Below are positions 36,067 to 46,048 of a DNA stretch of 64,000 nucleotides, piece by piece. The stretch comes from Anaerococcus provencensis (GTDB lineage: Bacteria > Bacillota > Clostridia > Tissierellales > Peptoniphilaceae). Location of the stretch: positions 102,502 to 166,501 of the forward strand of contig NZ_HG003685.1 of assembly GCF_000312365.2 (NCBI RefSeq), in the 5' to 3' direction. How positions within the stretch are numbered: the first letter of the stretch is position 1; the number at the start of each line of letters is the position of its first letter. The position numbers and the translations under genes were made by a program. The notes under the pieces were generated by a model. That model was not told where the DNA came from and searched no databases. It worked only from the letters and a program-made list of their open reading frames with translations.

Positions 36067-37443
36067 ATGGATCAAAGTACACAAATGATTTTAGGGCTTT
36101 TTCTAGGTATTGCGGTTTTGATTTTCTTATCTATGAAAACAAAAATACATACTTTTATAGCTCTTATAATCGCTGCTTTAATCACGGGTTTAGTTGGAGG
36201 AGCGAGTGTAACGACGACTCTGGAGTCAATTACAACTGGCTTTGGTAAGACTTTAAGTAATAGTGGTATTATTATAGGTCTAGGTGTTATGATGGGTATA
36301 GTTTTGGAAAAATCTGGAGCTGCTCAAAGAATAGCCATGACTTTCATTAAATTATTTGGTAAAAATAAGGAAGAATGGGCACTGGGTTTAACTGGATACT
36401 TAGTATCTATACCGGTATTTTCAGATTCGGGTCTTGTCATATTAACACCAATTGCGAAAGCGTTATCAAAACTTACTGGTAAATCGGTAGCAGCGTTAGG
36501 TCTTGCTCTGGCTACAGGATTACAACTTACTCACGTTTTTGTACCACCTACACCGGGCCCACTTACTGTAGCTGGGATTTTTGATATAGATGTAGGCGCT
36601 ATGATTTTGACTGGAGTTATAACAACTATTCCGCCTTTCATAGTATCTATGCTCTATTGTAAATGGTTAAATAAAAAATTATATTTTACAGAAAGTGAAG
36701 ATGGATTAACAATTGAAAAAGGAGAGTACAGATCTGACCTAATTAAAAGTATAGATGATGTTAGTACTATATATAATGAATCTGAACTGCCATCCAGTTT
36801 TCTATCTTTTGCACCAATTATAGTACCTATAATATTAATATTCCTAAATTCTTTAGCTAATTTCTTGGAATGGGAAGGCGCTGCTATACCATTTATTAAT
36901 TTAATTGGTAGCCCTATTGTAGCGTTGATAATTGGAACTCTATTATCAATATATGGCTTGGGGAAAGGTATGGATAGAAAAGAAGTTTTAAATCATATGG
37001 AAGATTCTACTAAGGCTGTAGGTATGATTATGCTTATAACAGGAGCCGGAGGTTCATTAGGAGCAGTAGTAAGAGACTCAGGAGTGGGTGATGCTCTAGG
37101 TCAAGCGGTTCTTAATACACATATACCAGCTTTATTAATACCTTTTGTAATAGCTGCGTTGATGAGGATTGCATTAGGATCTGCTACAGTTGCTTTAACG
37201 ACTGCTGCTACTTTAACAGCACCGCTTGTAGTAACCCTTGGTATGAATCCGTTATTGGGAGCTATGGCAACTTGCGCTGGTGGTGTTTCTTTTAGTTACT
37301 TTAATGATTCGGGTTTCTGGGTATTTAATGGTCTTTATGGATTAAAAGATATCAAAGATCAATTTTGGGCTAAGACTATGATATCATTTATAGGTTCGGG
37401 TGTAGCGCTTCTAACGGTATTTATTATGAGCTTTTTTCTCTAG
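36067..37443 (+). CDS. GntP family permease (probable sugar-diacid or glycerate importer)
   Basis: 458-residue, roughly 12-helix transporter of the GntP (gluconate:H+ symporter) family. The motifs 'SVAALGLALATGLQLTHVFV' and the following PPTPGPLTVAGIFDID are the family signature, and 'LGSATVALTTAATLTAPLVV' and 'ACAGGVSFSYFNDSGFWVFN' are conserved near the C-terminus. It is the first gene of the glucarate/galactarate operon, so the substrate is probably the diacid or glycerate. Ribosome binding site AGGAGG, 6 bases from ATG. Confidence 0.88.
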   Translation: MDQSTQMILGLFLGIAVLIFLSMKTKIHTFIALIIAALITGLVGGASVTTTLESITTGFGKTLSNSGIIIGLGVMMGIVLEKSGAAQRIAMTFIKLFGKNKEEWALGLTGYLVSIPVFSDSGLVILTPIAKALSKLTGKSVAALGLALATGLQLTHVFVPPTPGPLTVAGIFDIDVGAMILTGVITTIPPFIVSMLYCKWLNKKLYFTESEDGLTIEKGEYRSDLIKSIDDVSTIYNESELPSSFLSFAPIIVPIILIFLNSLANFLEWEGAAIPFINLIGSPIVALIIGTLLSIYGLGKGMDRKEVLNHMEDSTKAVGMIMLITGAGGSLGAVVRDSGVGDALGQAVLNTHIPALLIPFVIAALMRIALGSATVALTTAATLTAPLVVTLGMNPLLGAMATCAGGVSFSYFNDSGFWVFNGLYGLKDIKDQFWAKTMISFIGSGVALLTVFIMSFFL

Positions 37444-37456
37444 GTAGTATATATAA

Positions 37457-38968
37457 ATGAAAAAAGAATATGTAAAAATTAATGATAATGATAATAACGT
37501 AACTATAATTAATCCTGATGGAATGAAAAGAGGTGATAGATTAAGTGATATAGATTTAGAGATACTTGAAGATATACCACAAGCCAATAAGTTATCTATT
37601 GTAGATATAGAAAAAGATGAACCAATAATAAGATATGGAGAAACTATTGGATATGCTAATAAAGACATAAAGAAAGGAGAGTTAATAGATCAAAATAAGA
37701 TATATATTAAAACAGTTGATGTTTTAGATATAAACACACCTTTTAAATCAAGATATATAAAAAAACAAGTCAATAATAGAGATAGATATTTTTATGGGTA
37801 TGAGAATAAAGATGGTTCTGTGGGTACTCGTAATTTACTAGCTATATCTACAAATGTTCAATGTAGTGAGGGCTTCGTAAATGTTTTAATAGACTATCTT
37901 AAAAAAAACATCTTACCTAAGTATCCAAATGTAGATGGAATAGTTCCTATTAGCCATGTATACGGATGTGGTGTTGCAATTAATGCTGACAACTCCGAAA
38001 TTCCGCAAAGGATAATATCTAATATTCTCACAAATCCTAATTTTGGTGGAGAGGTAATGTTGGTATGTATAGGATGTGAAAAATTTACACCTGATATGAT
38101 CGATACTGTAAGAGATGAAGAAATTATTAGTCAGCAAGACTCAAACTTTAAGGCAACCTTCGAGAAAGCTATAGTAATGGCTGAAGAAAAATTAGACAGG
38201 CTAAATAAAAGAGTTAGAACCAAACAGCCTCTATCAAAATTAAAGGTAGGTCTACAATGTGGTGGATCAGATGCTCTAAGTGGAGTTACGGCAAATCCAA
38301 CTATTGGATATGTAGCTGATAGATTGGTTGAATATGGTGCTAGTGTTATTTTTTCAGAGGTTACTGAGGTTAGGGATGCCGCTCATATCCTGTTGGAAAG
38401 AACCAAAGATTATGACTTGAGGCGCAAGCTAATAGATGAAATGCTTTGGTATGATAATTACTTAGATAAGTCTCATGCGGATAGATCAGCAAATCCATCC
38501 CCAGGTAATAAAAAGGGTGGACTAGCTACAATAATTGATAAAGCTATGGGCTCAGTAGCAAAGTCGGGAACAACAGATATTGTAGATGTACTTTCACCTG
38601 GAGAATTAATTAAGAAACCTGGGCTTACCTTTGCAGCGACTCCGGCAAGTGATTTTGTTTGTGGTACGTGTCAAGTTGCTAGTGGAATAAATTTGATGCT
38701 TTTCTCTACTGGCAGAGGGACAACGTATAACTTAGAGCAAGTTCCAGTTATAAAGTTATCCACAAATATAGCACTAGAAAATAAATGGGATGATTTAATA
38801 GATTTTAAAACTGGAAAATTAGTGTATGGTGAAACATCAATAAGTGACTTAGGTGAGGAACTCATTGATTATATAGTTGAAGTTGCCAGTGGAACTATCA
38901 AGACAAAGGCTGATGATTTAGGACTGTTTAATCAATTAGTAGTCTTTAATCCAGCACCAATAACGTGA
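37457..38968 (+). CDS. garD: Galactarate dehydratase (UxaA/GarD family)
   Basis: 503-residue Fe-dependent dehydratase. It has the N-terminal SAF domain (about residues 1-100) and a large C-terminal dehydratase domain starting 'YGYENKDGSVGTRNLLAIST'. 'GCGVAINADN', 'LVCIGCEKFTPD', LQCGGSDALSGVTANP and ATPASDFVCGTCQVASG are the conserved blocks. Length and context (GudD, GarR, glycerate kinase) favour GarD (galactarate to 5-dehydro-4-deoxyglucarate) over altronate dehydratase. It follows the permease after 13 bases and is probably co-transcribed. Confidence 0.85.
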   Translation: MKKEYVKINDNDNNVTIINPDGMKRGDRLSDIDLEILEDIPQANKLSIVDIEKDEPIIRYGETIGYANKDIKKGELIDQNKIYIKTVDVLDINTPFKSRYIKKQVNNRDRYFYGYENKDGSVGTRNLLAISTNVQCSEGFVNVLIDYLKKNILPKYPNVDGIVPISHVYGCGVAINADNSEIPQRIISNILTNPNFGGEVMLVCIGCEKFTPDMIDTVRDEEIISQQDSNFKATFEKAIVMAEEKLDRLNKRVRTKQPLSKLKVGLQCGGSDALSGVTANPTIGYVADRLVEYGASVIFSEVTEVRDAAHILLERTKDYDLRRKLIDEMLWYDNYLDKSHADRSANPSPGNKKGGLATIIDKAMGSVAKSGTTDIVDVLSPGELIKKPGLTFAATPASDFVCGTCQVASGINLMLFSTGRGTTYNLEQVPVIKLSTNIALENKWDDLIDFKTGKLVYGETSISDLGEELIDYIVEVASGTIKTKADDLGLFNQLVVFNPAPIT

Positions 38969-38998
38969 TTTATATTAGAAAAAGAAAGGAATTTTAAA

Positions 38999-39907
38999 AT
39001 GAAAATAGGATTTATAGGATTAGGAATTATGGGAAAACCAATGGCTTTAAACTTAATTAAAGCAGGTTATGATTTAAATGTAAATACACTAGAGGCAGAA
39101 GTAATAAAACAGTTTGAAGCAGAAGGAGCAAAAGGATATTCTACTGCTGTAGATGTAGCAAGAAATTCAGATATTATAATTCTAATGCTTCCTAACTCTC
39201 CAAACTGTGACCAGGTTATATTTGGAGAAAATGGTCTTAAAGAAGGTCTAACAGAAGGTCAAATTATTGTAGATATGAGTTCAATAAATCCGGTGGAATC
39301 TCAAAGGTTTGCTCAAGAGCTTGAAAAAATAGGTGTGGCATACATTGATGCTCCTGTATCAGGTGGGGAACCAAAAGCAATAGATGGTACACTTGCTGTT
39401 ATGGCTGGTGGTAACAAAGAAAAGTTTGACGAAGTTCTACCAATAATTGAGAAAATGGCTAGCAGTGTGGTATATACAGGAGATGTAGGAGCAGGTAACA
39501 CTACTAAACTTGCCAATCAGATAGTTGTAGCACTAAATATTGCGGCAGTAAGTGAAGCCTTTACACTTGCAGAAAAAGCTGGGGTTGATCCAAAAGTAGT
39601 TTATAACGCTATTAGAGGTGGCCTTGCAGGATCAACAGTTATGGATGCTAAAGGAACTATGATGCTTGAGAGAAGATATGACCCAGGATTTAGGATTGAT
39701 TTACACATAAAGGATCTTCAAAATGCATTAGATACAAGCCATACTGTAAATGCGTCTTTACCATTAACCTCAAATATAATGGAAATCTTACAAGCCATCC
39801 GCAATGATGGAGCAGGACAATTAGACCACTCAGCAATTGTGAAATACTATGAAAAGATTAATAACATTGAAATAGGAGATGAAATTGACAACACCGAAAA
39901 TAACTAA
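38999..39907 (+). CDS. garR: 2-hydroxy-3-oxopropionate (tartronate semialdehyde) reductase
   Basis: 302-residue beta-hydroxyacid dehydrogenase. The N-terminal Rossmann motif is '[20 protein letters not shown]'; the substrate loop is '[20 protein letters not shown]' and the catalytic lysine lies in '[20 protein letters not shown]'. It reduces tartronate semialdehyde to D-glycerate. It overlaps gudD by 23-29 bases. Confidence 0.93.
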   Translation: MKIGFIGLGIMGKPMALNLIKAGYDLNVNTLEAEVIKQFEAEGAKGYSTAVDVARNSDIIILMLPNSPNCDQVIFGENGLKEGLTEGQIIVDMSSINPVESQRFAQELEKIGVAYIDAPVSGGEPKAIDGTLAVMAGGNKEKFDEVLPIIEKMASSVVYTGDVGAGNTTKLANQIVVALNIAAVSEAFTLAEKAGVDPKVVYNAIRGGLAGSTVMDAKGTMMLERRYDPGFRIDLHIKDLQNALDTSHTVNASLPLTSNIMEILQAIRNDGAGQLDHSAIVKYYEKINNIEIGDEIDNTENN

Positions 39908-41213
39908 AATGGAAGTGTATCCAGTAGCTGGATACGATAGCATGCTGATGAACTTATCAGGAGCTCACGGCCCTTATTTTACAAGAAATATAGTTATACT
40001 AACTGATGAGAATGGAAATGAGGGACTGGGTGAAGTTCCTGGCGGGGAGAAAATAACAAACACAATTAAAGAATGTGAAGAACTAGTCGTTGGTAGAAAT
40101 ATAGGTGAATATAAAAATATTGTCTTAGATATCGCTAAAAAATACGAAAACTTTGATGATGGCGGACGTGGTTTGCAAACATTTGACCTTAGAACTATCA
40201 TTCACGTATTAACTGCAGTAGAGACACCGTTGCTTGACCTAGTAGCTCAACATTTAGAAGTACCAGTTGCATCTATTTTAGGCGATGGTCAACAAAGAGA
40301 AAGTGTAAAATTCTTAGGATATTTATTCTATGTTGGAGATAAAGATAAGACAGACCTTGATTATCTTGACAATGATGACGATTCAGATAATTGGGGAAGA
40401 CTTAGACGAAAAGAAGCTTTAACTCCTGAAGCAGTTAGAGAACTTGGAAAAGCTGCCTATGAAAGATATGGATTTAAAGATTTCAAACTTAAAGGTGGAG
40501 TGCTAGATCCACATGAAGAAATTGAAGCAATCAAAGCATTGAAAGATGAGTTTCCTGATGCTAGAATTACTTTGGATCCAAATGGAGCTTGGAGTTTAGA
40601 CGAAGCAGTAGAGGTATGCAAAGATATGCATGGAATCTTAACATATGTTGAGGATCCGTGTGGTGCAGAAGATGGATTTTCAGGCCGTGAAGTGATGAGT
40701 GAATTTAGATCAAGAACAGGTCTACCAACTGCGACAAATATGATTGCAACTGACTGGAGACAAATGAGACACTCTGCATATTTACATTCTGTTGATATAC
40801 CACTAGCGGATCCACACTTCTGGACAATGACAGGTTCAGTGAGGGTATCTCAATTATGTCATGATTTTGGCATGACATGGGGCGTTCACTCAAATAACCA
40901 TTTTGATATATCTCTGGCTATGGTTGCTCATACAGCAGCAGCAGCACCTGGTGATTATAATGCATGTGACACACACTGGATTTGGCAAGATGGTCAAGAA
41001 CTATGTAAAAACCCAATGACTATTAGAGGTGGGGAGATAGAAATACCTAAGTCGATGAAAGGATTAGGTATCAAGATAGATAGAGAAAAATTAGAAAAAG
41101 CGAATAAGCTTTACGTTGAAAAAGGACTTGGTGCTCGTGACGACTCAATTGCTATGCAGTATCTAATTAAAGATTGGAAATTTGATAATAAAAAGCCAAG
41201 TCTAGTTAGATAG
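39885..41213 (+). CDS. gudD: Glucarate dehydratase
   Basis: Enolase-superfamily enzyme of 442 residues that dehydrates D-glucarate to 5-dehydro-4-deoxyglucarate. It begins '[20 protein letters not shown]' and then [13 protein letters not shown], as in E. coli GudD. The catalytic KxK-type lysines are in '[20 protein letters not shown]', the metal ligands around '[14 protein letters not shown]' and '[12 protein letters not shown]', and the catalytic His in '[20 protein letters not shown]'. The TTG start at 39885 has GGAG 6 bases upstream; the ATG at 39879 sits directly on the GGAG and is less likely. Confidence 0.93.
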   Translation: MTTPKITKMEVYPVAGYDSMLMNLSGAHGPYFTRNIVILTDENGNEGLGEVPGGEKITNTIKECEELVVGRNIGEYKNIVLDIAKKYENFDDGGRGLQTFDLRTIIHVLTAVETPLLDLVAQHLEVPVASILGDGQQRESVKFLGYLFYVGDKDKTDLDYLDNDDDSDNWGRLRRKEALTPEAVRELGKAAYERYGFKDFKLKGGVLDPHEEIEAIKALKDEFPDARITLDPNGAWSLDEAVEVCKDMHGILTYVEDPCGAEDGFSGREVMSEFRSRTGLPTATNMIATDWRQMRHSAYLHSVDIPLADPHFWTMTGSVRVSQLCHDFGMTWGVHSNNHFDISLAMVAHTAAAAPGDYNACDTHWIWQDGQELCKNPMTIRGGEIEIPKSMKGLGIKIDREKLEKANKLYVEKGLGARDDSIAMQYLIKDWKFDNKKPSLVR

Positions 41214-41222
41214 GAGTAGAAT

Positions 41223-42128
41223 ATGGGTTTCGTATGCAACTTAAATTTACACGGAATAGTTGTTCCGATAATAACACCTGTAAATGAACAAGAAAAAGTT
41301 GAAGAATCAAAGTTAAGAAATCAAGTCAACTATGTAATAGACGGTGGTGTTAATGGAATACTAGCGTTTGGATCTAATGGAGAATTCTATATGCTCGACC
41401 CTGAAGAAATGGAAGAAGCATTTAGAATTATAGTAGATGAAGTTAATGGACGAGTTCCTGTATTCTTTGGAATAGGCTCTATAAGAACAAGTAGATGTAT
41501 AGAGTTAGCTAAAGTTGCAGAACAGCTTGGAGCCGATGGTATTTCTGTAATACAACCAATGTTTCTAAGACCGACAGAAGAAGAGTTATACAATCATTTT
41601 AAATCTATAGCTGATTCTGTACCAAATCTTTCAATGCTTTTATATAATAATCCAGGAAGAGTTGGATATACGCTTAGTTCAAATCTTGTAGGAAGACTTG
41701 CAAAGGATTGTGAAAATATAGTAGGAATGAAAGATTCTAGTGGAGATATTACCCAATTATCTGAGTTTATTAGGGTTACAAAAGATGAGCAATTTTCTGT
41801 AATGGGCGGTAAAGACACCTTGATTTATCCTACACTAGCTATGGGTGGCTGTGGAGCGGTTTGTACCACAGCAAACATATTTCCAGAATTGGTAGTAAGT
41901 ATTTATGATAAGTATGTAAATGGTAATTTACAAGGCGCGTTAGAAGATCAATATAAACTAAATCCAGTAAGACTAAGTATGGATCAAGCATCTTTTCCAG
42001 TTGCTACAAAAGATATGGCTAATCTTAGAAACTTAGACGTTGGATTACCTATTAAACCTAACTTAGCTACGAGCGGAGATGTACTTGAAAAGATGAGATT
42101 AGAAATGGATAAAGCAGGTTTACTATAA
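41223..42128 (+). CDS. DapA-family lyase, probable 5-dehydro-4-deoxyglucarate aldolase or dehydratase
   Basis: 301-residue Schiff-base TIM-barrel enzyme. The catalytic tyrosine is in 'MLLYNNPGRVGYT' and the Schiff-base lysine in 'CENIVGMKDSSGDITQ'. Next to GudD, GarD, GarR and glycerate kinase it should cleave 5-dehydro-4-deoxyglucarate to pyruvate and tartronate semialdehyde, a step done in E. coli by the unrelated GarL (HpcH/class II). The alternative for this family is the KdgD dehydratase that gives 2-oxoglutarate semialdehyde, but then GarR and glycerate kinase in this operon would be unexplained. The assignment is by context; the family is clear. Confidence 0.8.
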   Translation: MGFVCNLNLHGIVVPIITPVNEQEKVEESKLRNQVNYVIDGGVNGILAFGSNGEFYMLDPEEMEEAFRIIVDEVNGRVPVFFGIGSIRTSRCIELAKVAEQLGADGISVIQPMFLRPTEEELYNHFKSIADSVPNLSMLLYNNPGRVGYTLSSNLVGRLAKDCENIVGMKDSSGDITQLSEFIRVTKDEQFSVMGGKDTLIYPTLAMGGCGAVCTTANIFPELVVSIYDKYVNGNLQGALEDQYKLNPVRLSMDQASFPVATKDMANLRNLDVGLPIKPNLATSGDVLEKMRLEMDKAGLL

Positions 42129-43279
42129 TGAGTCAGCAAAAAGAACATTTAAGTATAGTTATCGCCTCTGATTCTTATAAGGGTTCCCTATCTAGTTTTG
42201 AAGTGGCGGAGCTAATGACAGAAGGATTCAATAGATTAAGCAAAGACTTGAATATTAAAAGTTTTTCAATAGCAGATGGTGGAGAAGGAACAGTCGAGGC
42301 TTTAGCTAAAGAAAATGGTGAAATTATAGAATTTGAGGTAACTGGACTGTTTGGAGAAAAGACTATAGGAGAGCTGGGAAAGCTAGATGACAAAACTTGT
42401 GTTCTTGAGACTGCTTCACCATGTGGTCTTAATAGGCTTAAGGATGATCAATTAGACCCGTACAAAGCAACCAGTCGAGGTATAGGTGAAATGATAGTTC
42501 ACGCTTTGGATATGGGTTTTGAAAATATATACATAGGTCTAGGTGGATCTGCAGTAAATGATGGAGGCATAGGTTTAGCCCAAGCTTTAGGGGCAAGTCT
42601 TACAGACATCAATAACAATGATGTCCCTTACGGAATAGATGGGTTAAAATGTGTAGCAAACATCGATACTTCTTTATTAGATAGTAGGATAAAAAATACA
42701 AATTTTATATTATTATCAGATGTTACAAACCCATTAATTGGAATTAACGGTGCAACCTTTGTATATGGACCACAAAAAGGAGTGCCTACATCAGAGCTTG
42801 AAGATATTGATAGATACATGGAGAATTATGGTAAATTATTGAGTAAAGATACTGGTAAAGACATAATTAATACTACTTCTGCTGGAGCTGCAGGAGGAAT
42901 TGGGGCAACCCTCATAGCGCTGACCAATGCTAAGATTGAGAGAGGCATTGAAGCTATTATAGACCTACTCAATATTGAGAAGTTTATTGAGAAAGCTGAT
43001 ATAGTTTTTACGGGAGAAGGAAGGATAGATGGTCAATCAATAAACGGGAAGGCACCAGTAGGTATTGCAAAAATTGCTAAGAAATATAACAAGCCAGTAG
43101 TTGCTATAGTAGGATCCAAGGGAGAAGGATACGAGAATGTGTTAGATCATGGAATTGATTTGGTAATAGATTTAGTGAATCAACCTATTACACTGGATGA
43201 ATGTATAGCCTCTACACCAGTAACTTTACCGACAACATCATATATGGTATTAAAACTATTTGATTCTATAATAGAATAA
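42128..43279 (+). CDS. garK: Glycerate kinase
   Basis: 383-residue glycerate kinase type 1 (GarK/GlxK family). It begins 'IVIASDSYKGSLSSFEVAEL', with the family 'ADGGEGTVEAL' and 'ETASPCGLNRL' motifs, and the C-terminal block 'GADxGxGRID'-like reads 'ADIVFTGEGRIDGQSINGKA'. It phosphorylates D-glycerate to 2-phosphoglycerate, feeding glycolysis. The start overlaps the previous stop by one base (TAATG). Last gene of the operon. Confidence 0.93.
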   Translation: MSQQKEHLSIVIASDSYKGSLSSFEVAELMTEGFNRLSKDLNIKSFSIADGGEGTVEALAKENGEIIEFEVTGLFGEKTIGELGKLDDKTCVLETASPCGLNRLKDDQLDPYKATSRGIGEMIVHALDMGFENIYIGLGGSAVNDGGIGLAQALGASLTDINNNDVPYGIDGLKCVANIDTSLLDSRIKNTNFILLSDVTNPLIGINGATFVYGPQKGVPTSELEDIDRYMENYGKLLSKDTGKDIINTTSAGAAGGIGATLIALTNAKIERGIEAIIDLLNIEKFIEKADIVFTGEGRIDGQSINGKAPVGIAKIAKKYNKPVVAIVGSKGEGYENVLDHGIDLVIDLVNQPITLDECIASTPVTLPTTSYMVLKLFDSIIE

Positions 43280-43283
43280 TGAT

Positions 43284-43355
43284 AAAAACTCTTGCTGATT
43301 GATGAGCATTAGATCCTTTAAAGATTTAACAAATATTCATTTCGCAAGAGTTTTT
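43284..43355 (+). terminator. Terminator-like repeat after the gar operon
   Basis: 12-bp inverted repeat AAAAACTCTTGC / GCAAGAGTTTTT with a 48-base loop, ending in T residues. The long loop is atypical but the stem and T run suggest termination. Confidence 0.5.
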
Positions 43356-43529
43356 ATATTATGTAAATATGTAAATAGGCCACTAGGGACCTATACATTT
43401 CAATTATTTCTTAGTGTTAACGATAATTGTCATGCACTAATATTATACTTATCAAAAAATTTGTGGCAACGATAATTTTATATTGATAAAAACATTTAAA
43501 TCTAATATACTTTTACAGAGGAGTTTATG

Positions 43530-44510
43530 ATGAAATTTGATGAGTTAAAAAAGCTAATTAAAGATGCTCTCCTAAAGGCGGGCTTGTCCGAAGAGGATGC
43601 AGAGCTTTTGGCTAAGGTTCACACCGAATCATCTAGAGATGGTGTTTATTCTCACGGACTAAACCGAGTGCCCAAATTTATAGAGCTTGTAGAAGATGGA
43701 TCCATAGATATACATGCAAGGCCTACTTTGCTAAAGTCTATGGCCATGGTCGAACAATACGATGGAAACTTTGGCATGGGAGTAAAGAATGCAATCTTTG
43801 CATCAAATAGGGCAAAAGCCTTGGCACAGGAACATGGCCTTGGTCTAGTTAGCCTAAGAAACACCACCCACTGGCAAAGAGCTGCTACCTACACTATGAA
43901 TATCTGTGAAGATAATCTCATAGGCATAGCCTGGTCAAATACCGACTCCAATATGCCAGCTTGGGGATCAGATAAGATTAATATTGGAAATAATCCTCTT
44001 TCTATTGCTATACCTTATGGTGATTTTGTTTTGGATATGGCTATGAGCCAGTATTCTTTTGGCAAACTCCAAGTAACTGCATCAAAAGGAGAAGAATTAG
44101 CCTATATTGGTGGCCTAGATAAGGATGGTAATGAAAGTAAAAAGCCAGAGGATATTATTAATGGAGGCCTTGCCTATCCAATGGGATATTGGAAAGGATC
44201 TGGACTTGCCATAGCCCTAGATATACTGGCAGCAATCCTAGCTGATGGGAACACCACCTATGATGTGGACAAGATGGATAAGGGTATGTGTATAGGGATT
44301 AGCCAAGTATTTATCGCCATAGACCCGAAGAATTTTACTGAAGATTTTAAGGGGAAAATGAGTGATACTATTGCCTACATCAAGGATGGGTCAAGCAAGA
44401 CTACTTATCCGGGAGAAAGAATGATAAGAAAGAGAAAAGAGTCCTTAGATCAGGGCATAGAAGTTGACGAAGAATATGTGAAAAAGTTAAAGGATTATAT
44501 AAATGGATAA
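43530..44510 (+). CDS. Malate/L-lactate dehydrogenase (Ldh2/YiaK) family
   Basis: 326-residue NAD(P)-dependent reductase of the MDH/LDH2 family (sulfolactate, ureidoglycolate and 2,3-diketogulonate reductases). The conserved 'SRDGVYSHGLNRVPKFIE' with the catalytic His is at about residue 43, and the cofactor segment follows ('LGLVSLRNTTHWQRAATY', 'NIGNNPLSIAIPYG'). It resembles YiaK (2,3-diketo-L-gulonate reductase), but the substrate cannot be fixed from sequence. ATG 43530 fits GAGGAG at 6 bases better than 43527. It overlaps sppA by 8 bases. Upstream, two AACGATAATT direct repeats (43419-43428, 43468-43477) could be an operator. Confidence 0.83.
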   Translation: MKFDELKKLIKDALLKAGLSEEDAELLAKVHTESSRDGVYSHGLNRVPKFIELVEDGSIDIHARPTLLKSMAMVEQYDGNFGMGVKNAIFASNRAKALAQEHGLGLVSLRNTTHWQRAATYTMNICEDNLIGIAWSNTDSNMPAWGSDKINIGNNPLSIAIPYGDFVLDMAMSQYSFGKLQVTASKGEELAYIGGLDKDGNESKKPEDIINGGLAYPMGYWKGSGLAIALDILAAILADGNTTYDVDKMDKGMCIGISQVFIAIDPKNFTEDFKGKMSDTIAYIKDGSSKTTYPGERMIRKRKESLDQGIEVDEEYVKKLKDYING

Positions 44511-45468
44511 TAAAAAAAGATGGTTAGCAGCAGGCTTAGCTTTATTAGTTTTACTAGTTTCCCTATTTACTGAGGGCAAGCAAACAAAGATTGATGAAAA
44601 CAAAATCAGAAAAGATGCCTTGGATAAATTCTATCAAATGGATGAGGAAGAACTTTATGGTTCAAATCCTATGGAAAAGATATCTGTAATCAATGTTGAC
44701 GGAGTTATAGCCAATGACGTCAACAATGATACAATTGTTGAGCAGCTAGAAGATGCTCGCAAGGATCCAAGTGTAGTTGGTGTTATTATGCACATAAATT
44801 CCCCAGGAGGATCTGTTTATGCAAGCGAGAAGATTTATAAGGAAATTAATAAACTTAAAGAAACAAACAAACCTGTCTATGCAGTAATGCAAGAGATAGC
44901 AGCAAGTGGTGGTTACTATATATCTGCTCCATGCGATAAGATTTTCGCATCAAATGAGACCTTTACAGGCTCAATTGGAGTTATCATGCAGTCATATTCT
45001 CTTGAGGGATTATTTGAAAAATATGGCATCAAGGAACAAAATATCAAAACCGGCAAGATGAAAGATGCAGGCTCTCCTGGCAAAGCTTTGGATAAGGAAG
45101 AAAGAGAATACTTACAAAATCTTGTTGACTCAGCCTTTGCTCGCTTTGTAAAGGTTGTTGCTGATGGTAGAGATATGTCAGAAGCTGATGTTAGGAAACT
45201 TGCTGACGGTAGAATCTATGATGGAAGCCAAGCTGTAGAAAATGGTTTAGTTGACTCCATAGGAGATTTGGAAGCGGCCTATAAAGATATGGCAAAAGAA
45301 TACAATTTGTCAGATCCACTTGCAGTAGAAAAAGTTGATGTATTTTCAAACTTTAGCAAATACCTACCAGGATTCAAATCAAATAAATCAGACCTAGAAG
45401 TATTGGAAGAAATGATGAAGGCTGAAGGGCTAAAGCCAATGTATCTTTACGGAGGTTCTTATGAATGA
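44503..45468 (+). CDS. sppA: Signal peptide peptidase SppA (S49 family)
   Basis: 321-residue membrane-anchored protease that clears cleaved signal peptides. It has one N-terminal transmembrane helix (about residues 7-22). The Ser/Lys dyad is visible: Ser in 'IAASGGYYISAPCD' and Lys in 'GKMKDAGSPGK'. 'INSPGGSVYASEKIY' and 'TGSIGVIMQ' are family blocks. It overlaps genes on both sides by 8 bases. Confidence 0.93.
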   Translation: MDNKKRWLAAGLALLVLLVSLFTEGKQTKIDENKIRKDALDKFYQMDEEELYGSNPMEKISVINVDGVIANDVNNDTIVEQLEDARKDPSVVGVIMHINSPGGSVYASEKIYKEINKLKETNKPVYAVMQEIAASGGYYISAPCDKIFASNETFTGSIGVIMQSYSLEGLFEKYGIKEQNIKTGKMKDAGSPGKALDKEEREYLQNLVDSAFARFVKVVADGRDMSEADVRKLADGRIYDGSQAVENGLVDSIGDLEAAYKDMAKEYNLSDPLAVEKVDVFSNFSKYLPGFKSNKSDLEVLEEMMKAEGLKPMYLYGGSYE

Positions 45469-45931
45469 AAATAAATTACCATCCTTTGCCTATGCTGGTT
45501 TTTTCATAAGACTAGTAGCCTTTACTATTGATATGGTTGTTGTTTATGCTTTGAAAAGAATTGTCACAAGTTTTGTTGACCCAAACACTGCAATTGCCTT
45601 TAATTTACATGTAGATGTTTTAATATATTGGATACTCACCCTGGCGTATTTCACCCTCACCACATATTTTAATAAAGGCCAAACATTAGGCAAGATGATT
45701 ACCAATATACGCGTTGTTTCCATAGACGGAAGTGATTTAGATTTCCTACAAATTGTTTCACGTGAAACATTTGGAAGATATGTTCAAAACAAGTTTATGT
45801 TTTTGTATTTGATAGTTGGCTTTGCTCCTATGAAACAATCACTAATGGATATACTTTCAGACACTGTTGTAGTAAGGGAAAATGTTAGTTTATACTTTGC
45901 TAACGAAGATTTAGAAATAGTCACAAATTAA
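45461..45931 (+). CDS. RDD family membrane protein
   Basis: 156-residue membrane protein with the RDD motif 'AGFFIRLVAFTIDMVVVYAL' (the first R-x8-D as in RDD) and three further hydrophobic helices; 'FNKGQTLGKMITNIRVVSID' is the family's core. Function is unknown; some RDD proteins act as Na+/H+ antiporters. Last gene in the ldh2-sppA-rdd operon. parS site 5 lies inside. GGAGG ribosome binding site. Confidence 0.85.
   Translation: MNENKLPSFAYAGFFIRLVAFTIDMVVVYALKRIVTSFVDPNTAIAFNLHVDVLIYWILTLAYFTLTTYFNKGQTLGKMITNIRVVSIDGSDLDFLQIVSRETFGRYVQNKFMFLYLIVGFAPMKQSLMDILSDTVVVRENVSLYFANEDLEIVTN
45754..45769. other. parS site 5
   Basis: TGTTTCACGTGAAACA, the perfect canonical palindrome, inside the RDD gene, about 19 kb from the parB locus. 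Confidence 0.92.
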
Positions 45932-46007
45932 TATAAAATTAAACTGACAAACACCTTAAAAATTGGCAAAGATTGAAAACAAGGCCTTATCCTAAATTTT
46001 CAAAAGC

Positions 46008-46023
46008 ATACTATATGTGGTAT
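46008..46023 (+). promoter_or_regulatory. NrdR box 1 overlapping a -10 element
   Basis: ATACTATATGTGGTAT, matching the NrdR consensus (acaCwAtATaTwGtgt) at most positions. Its end overlaps TATAAT (46021-46026), a likely -10; TTTTCA at 45997-46002 could be the -35. Confidence 0.7.
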
Positions 46024-46048
46024 AATTTAATAAGAAATCTAGAAATAA

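Noticed and set aside
43419-43477. Two AACGATAATT direct repeats before the Ldh2 gene
   Set aside because: They resemble half of a Fur-type box but are direct, not inverted, and lie far from a clear -10; treated as a note in the gene entry, not as a regulatory site.
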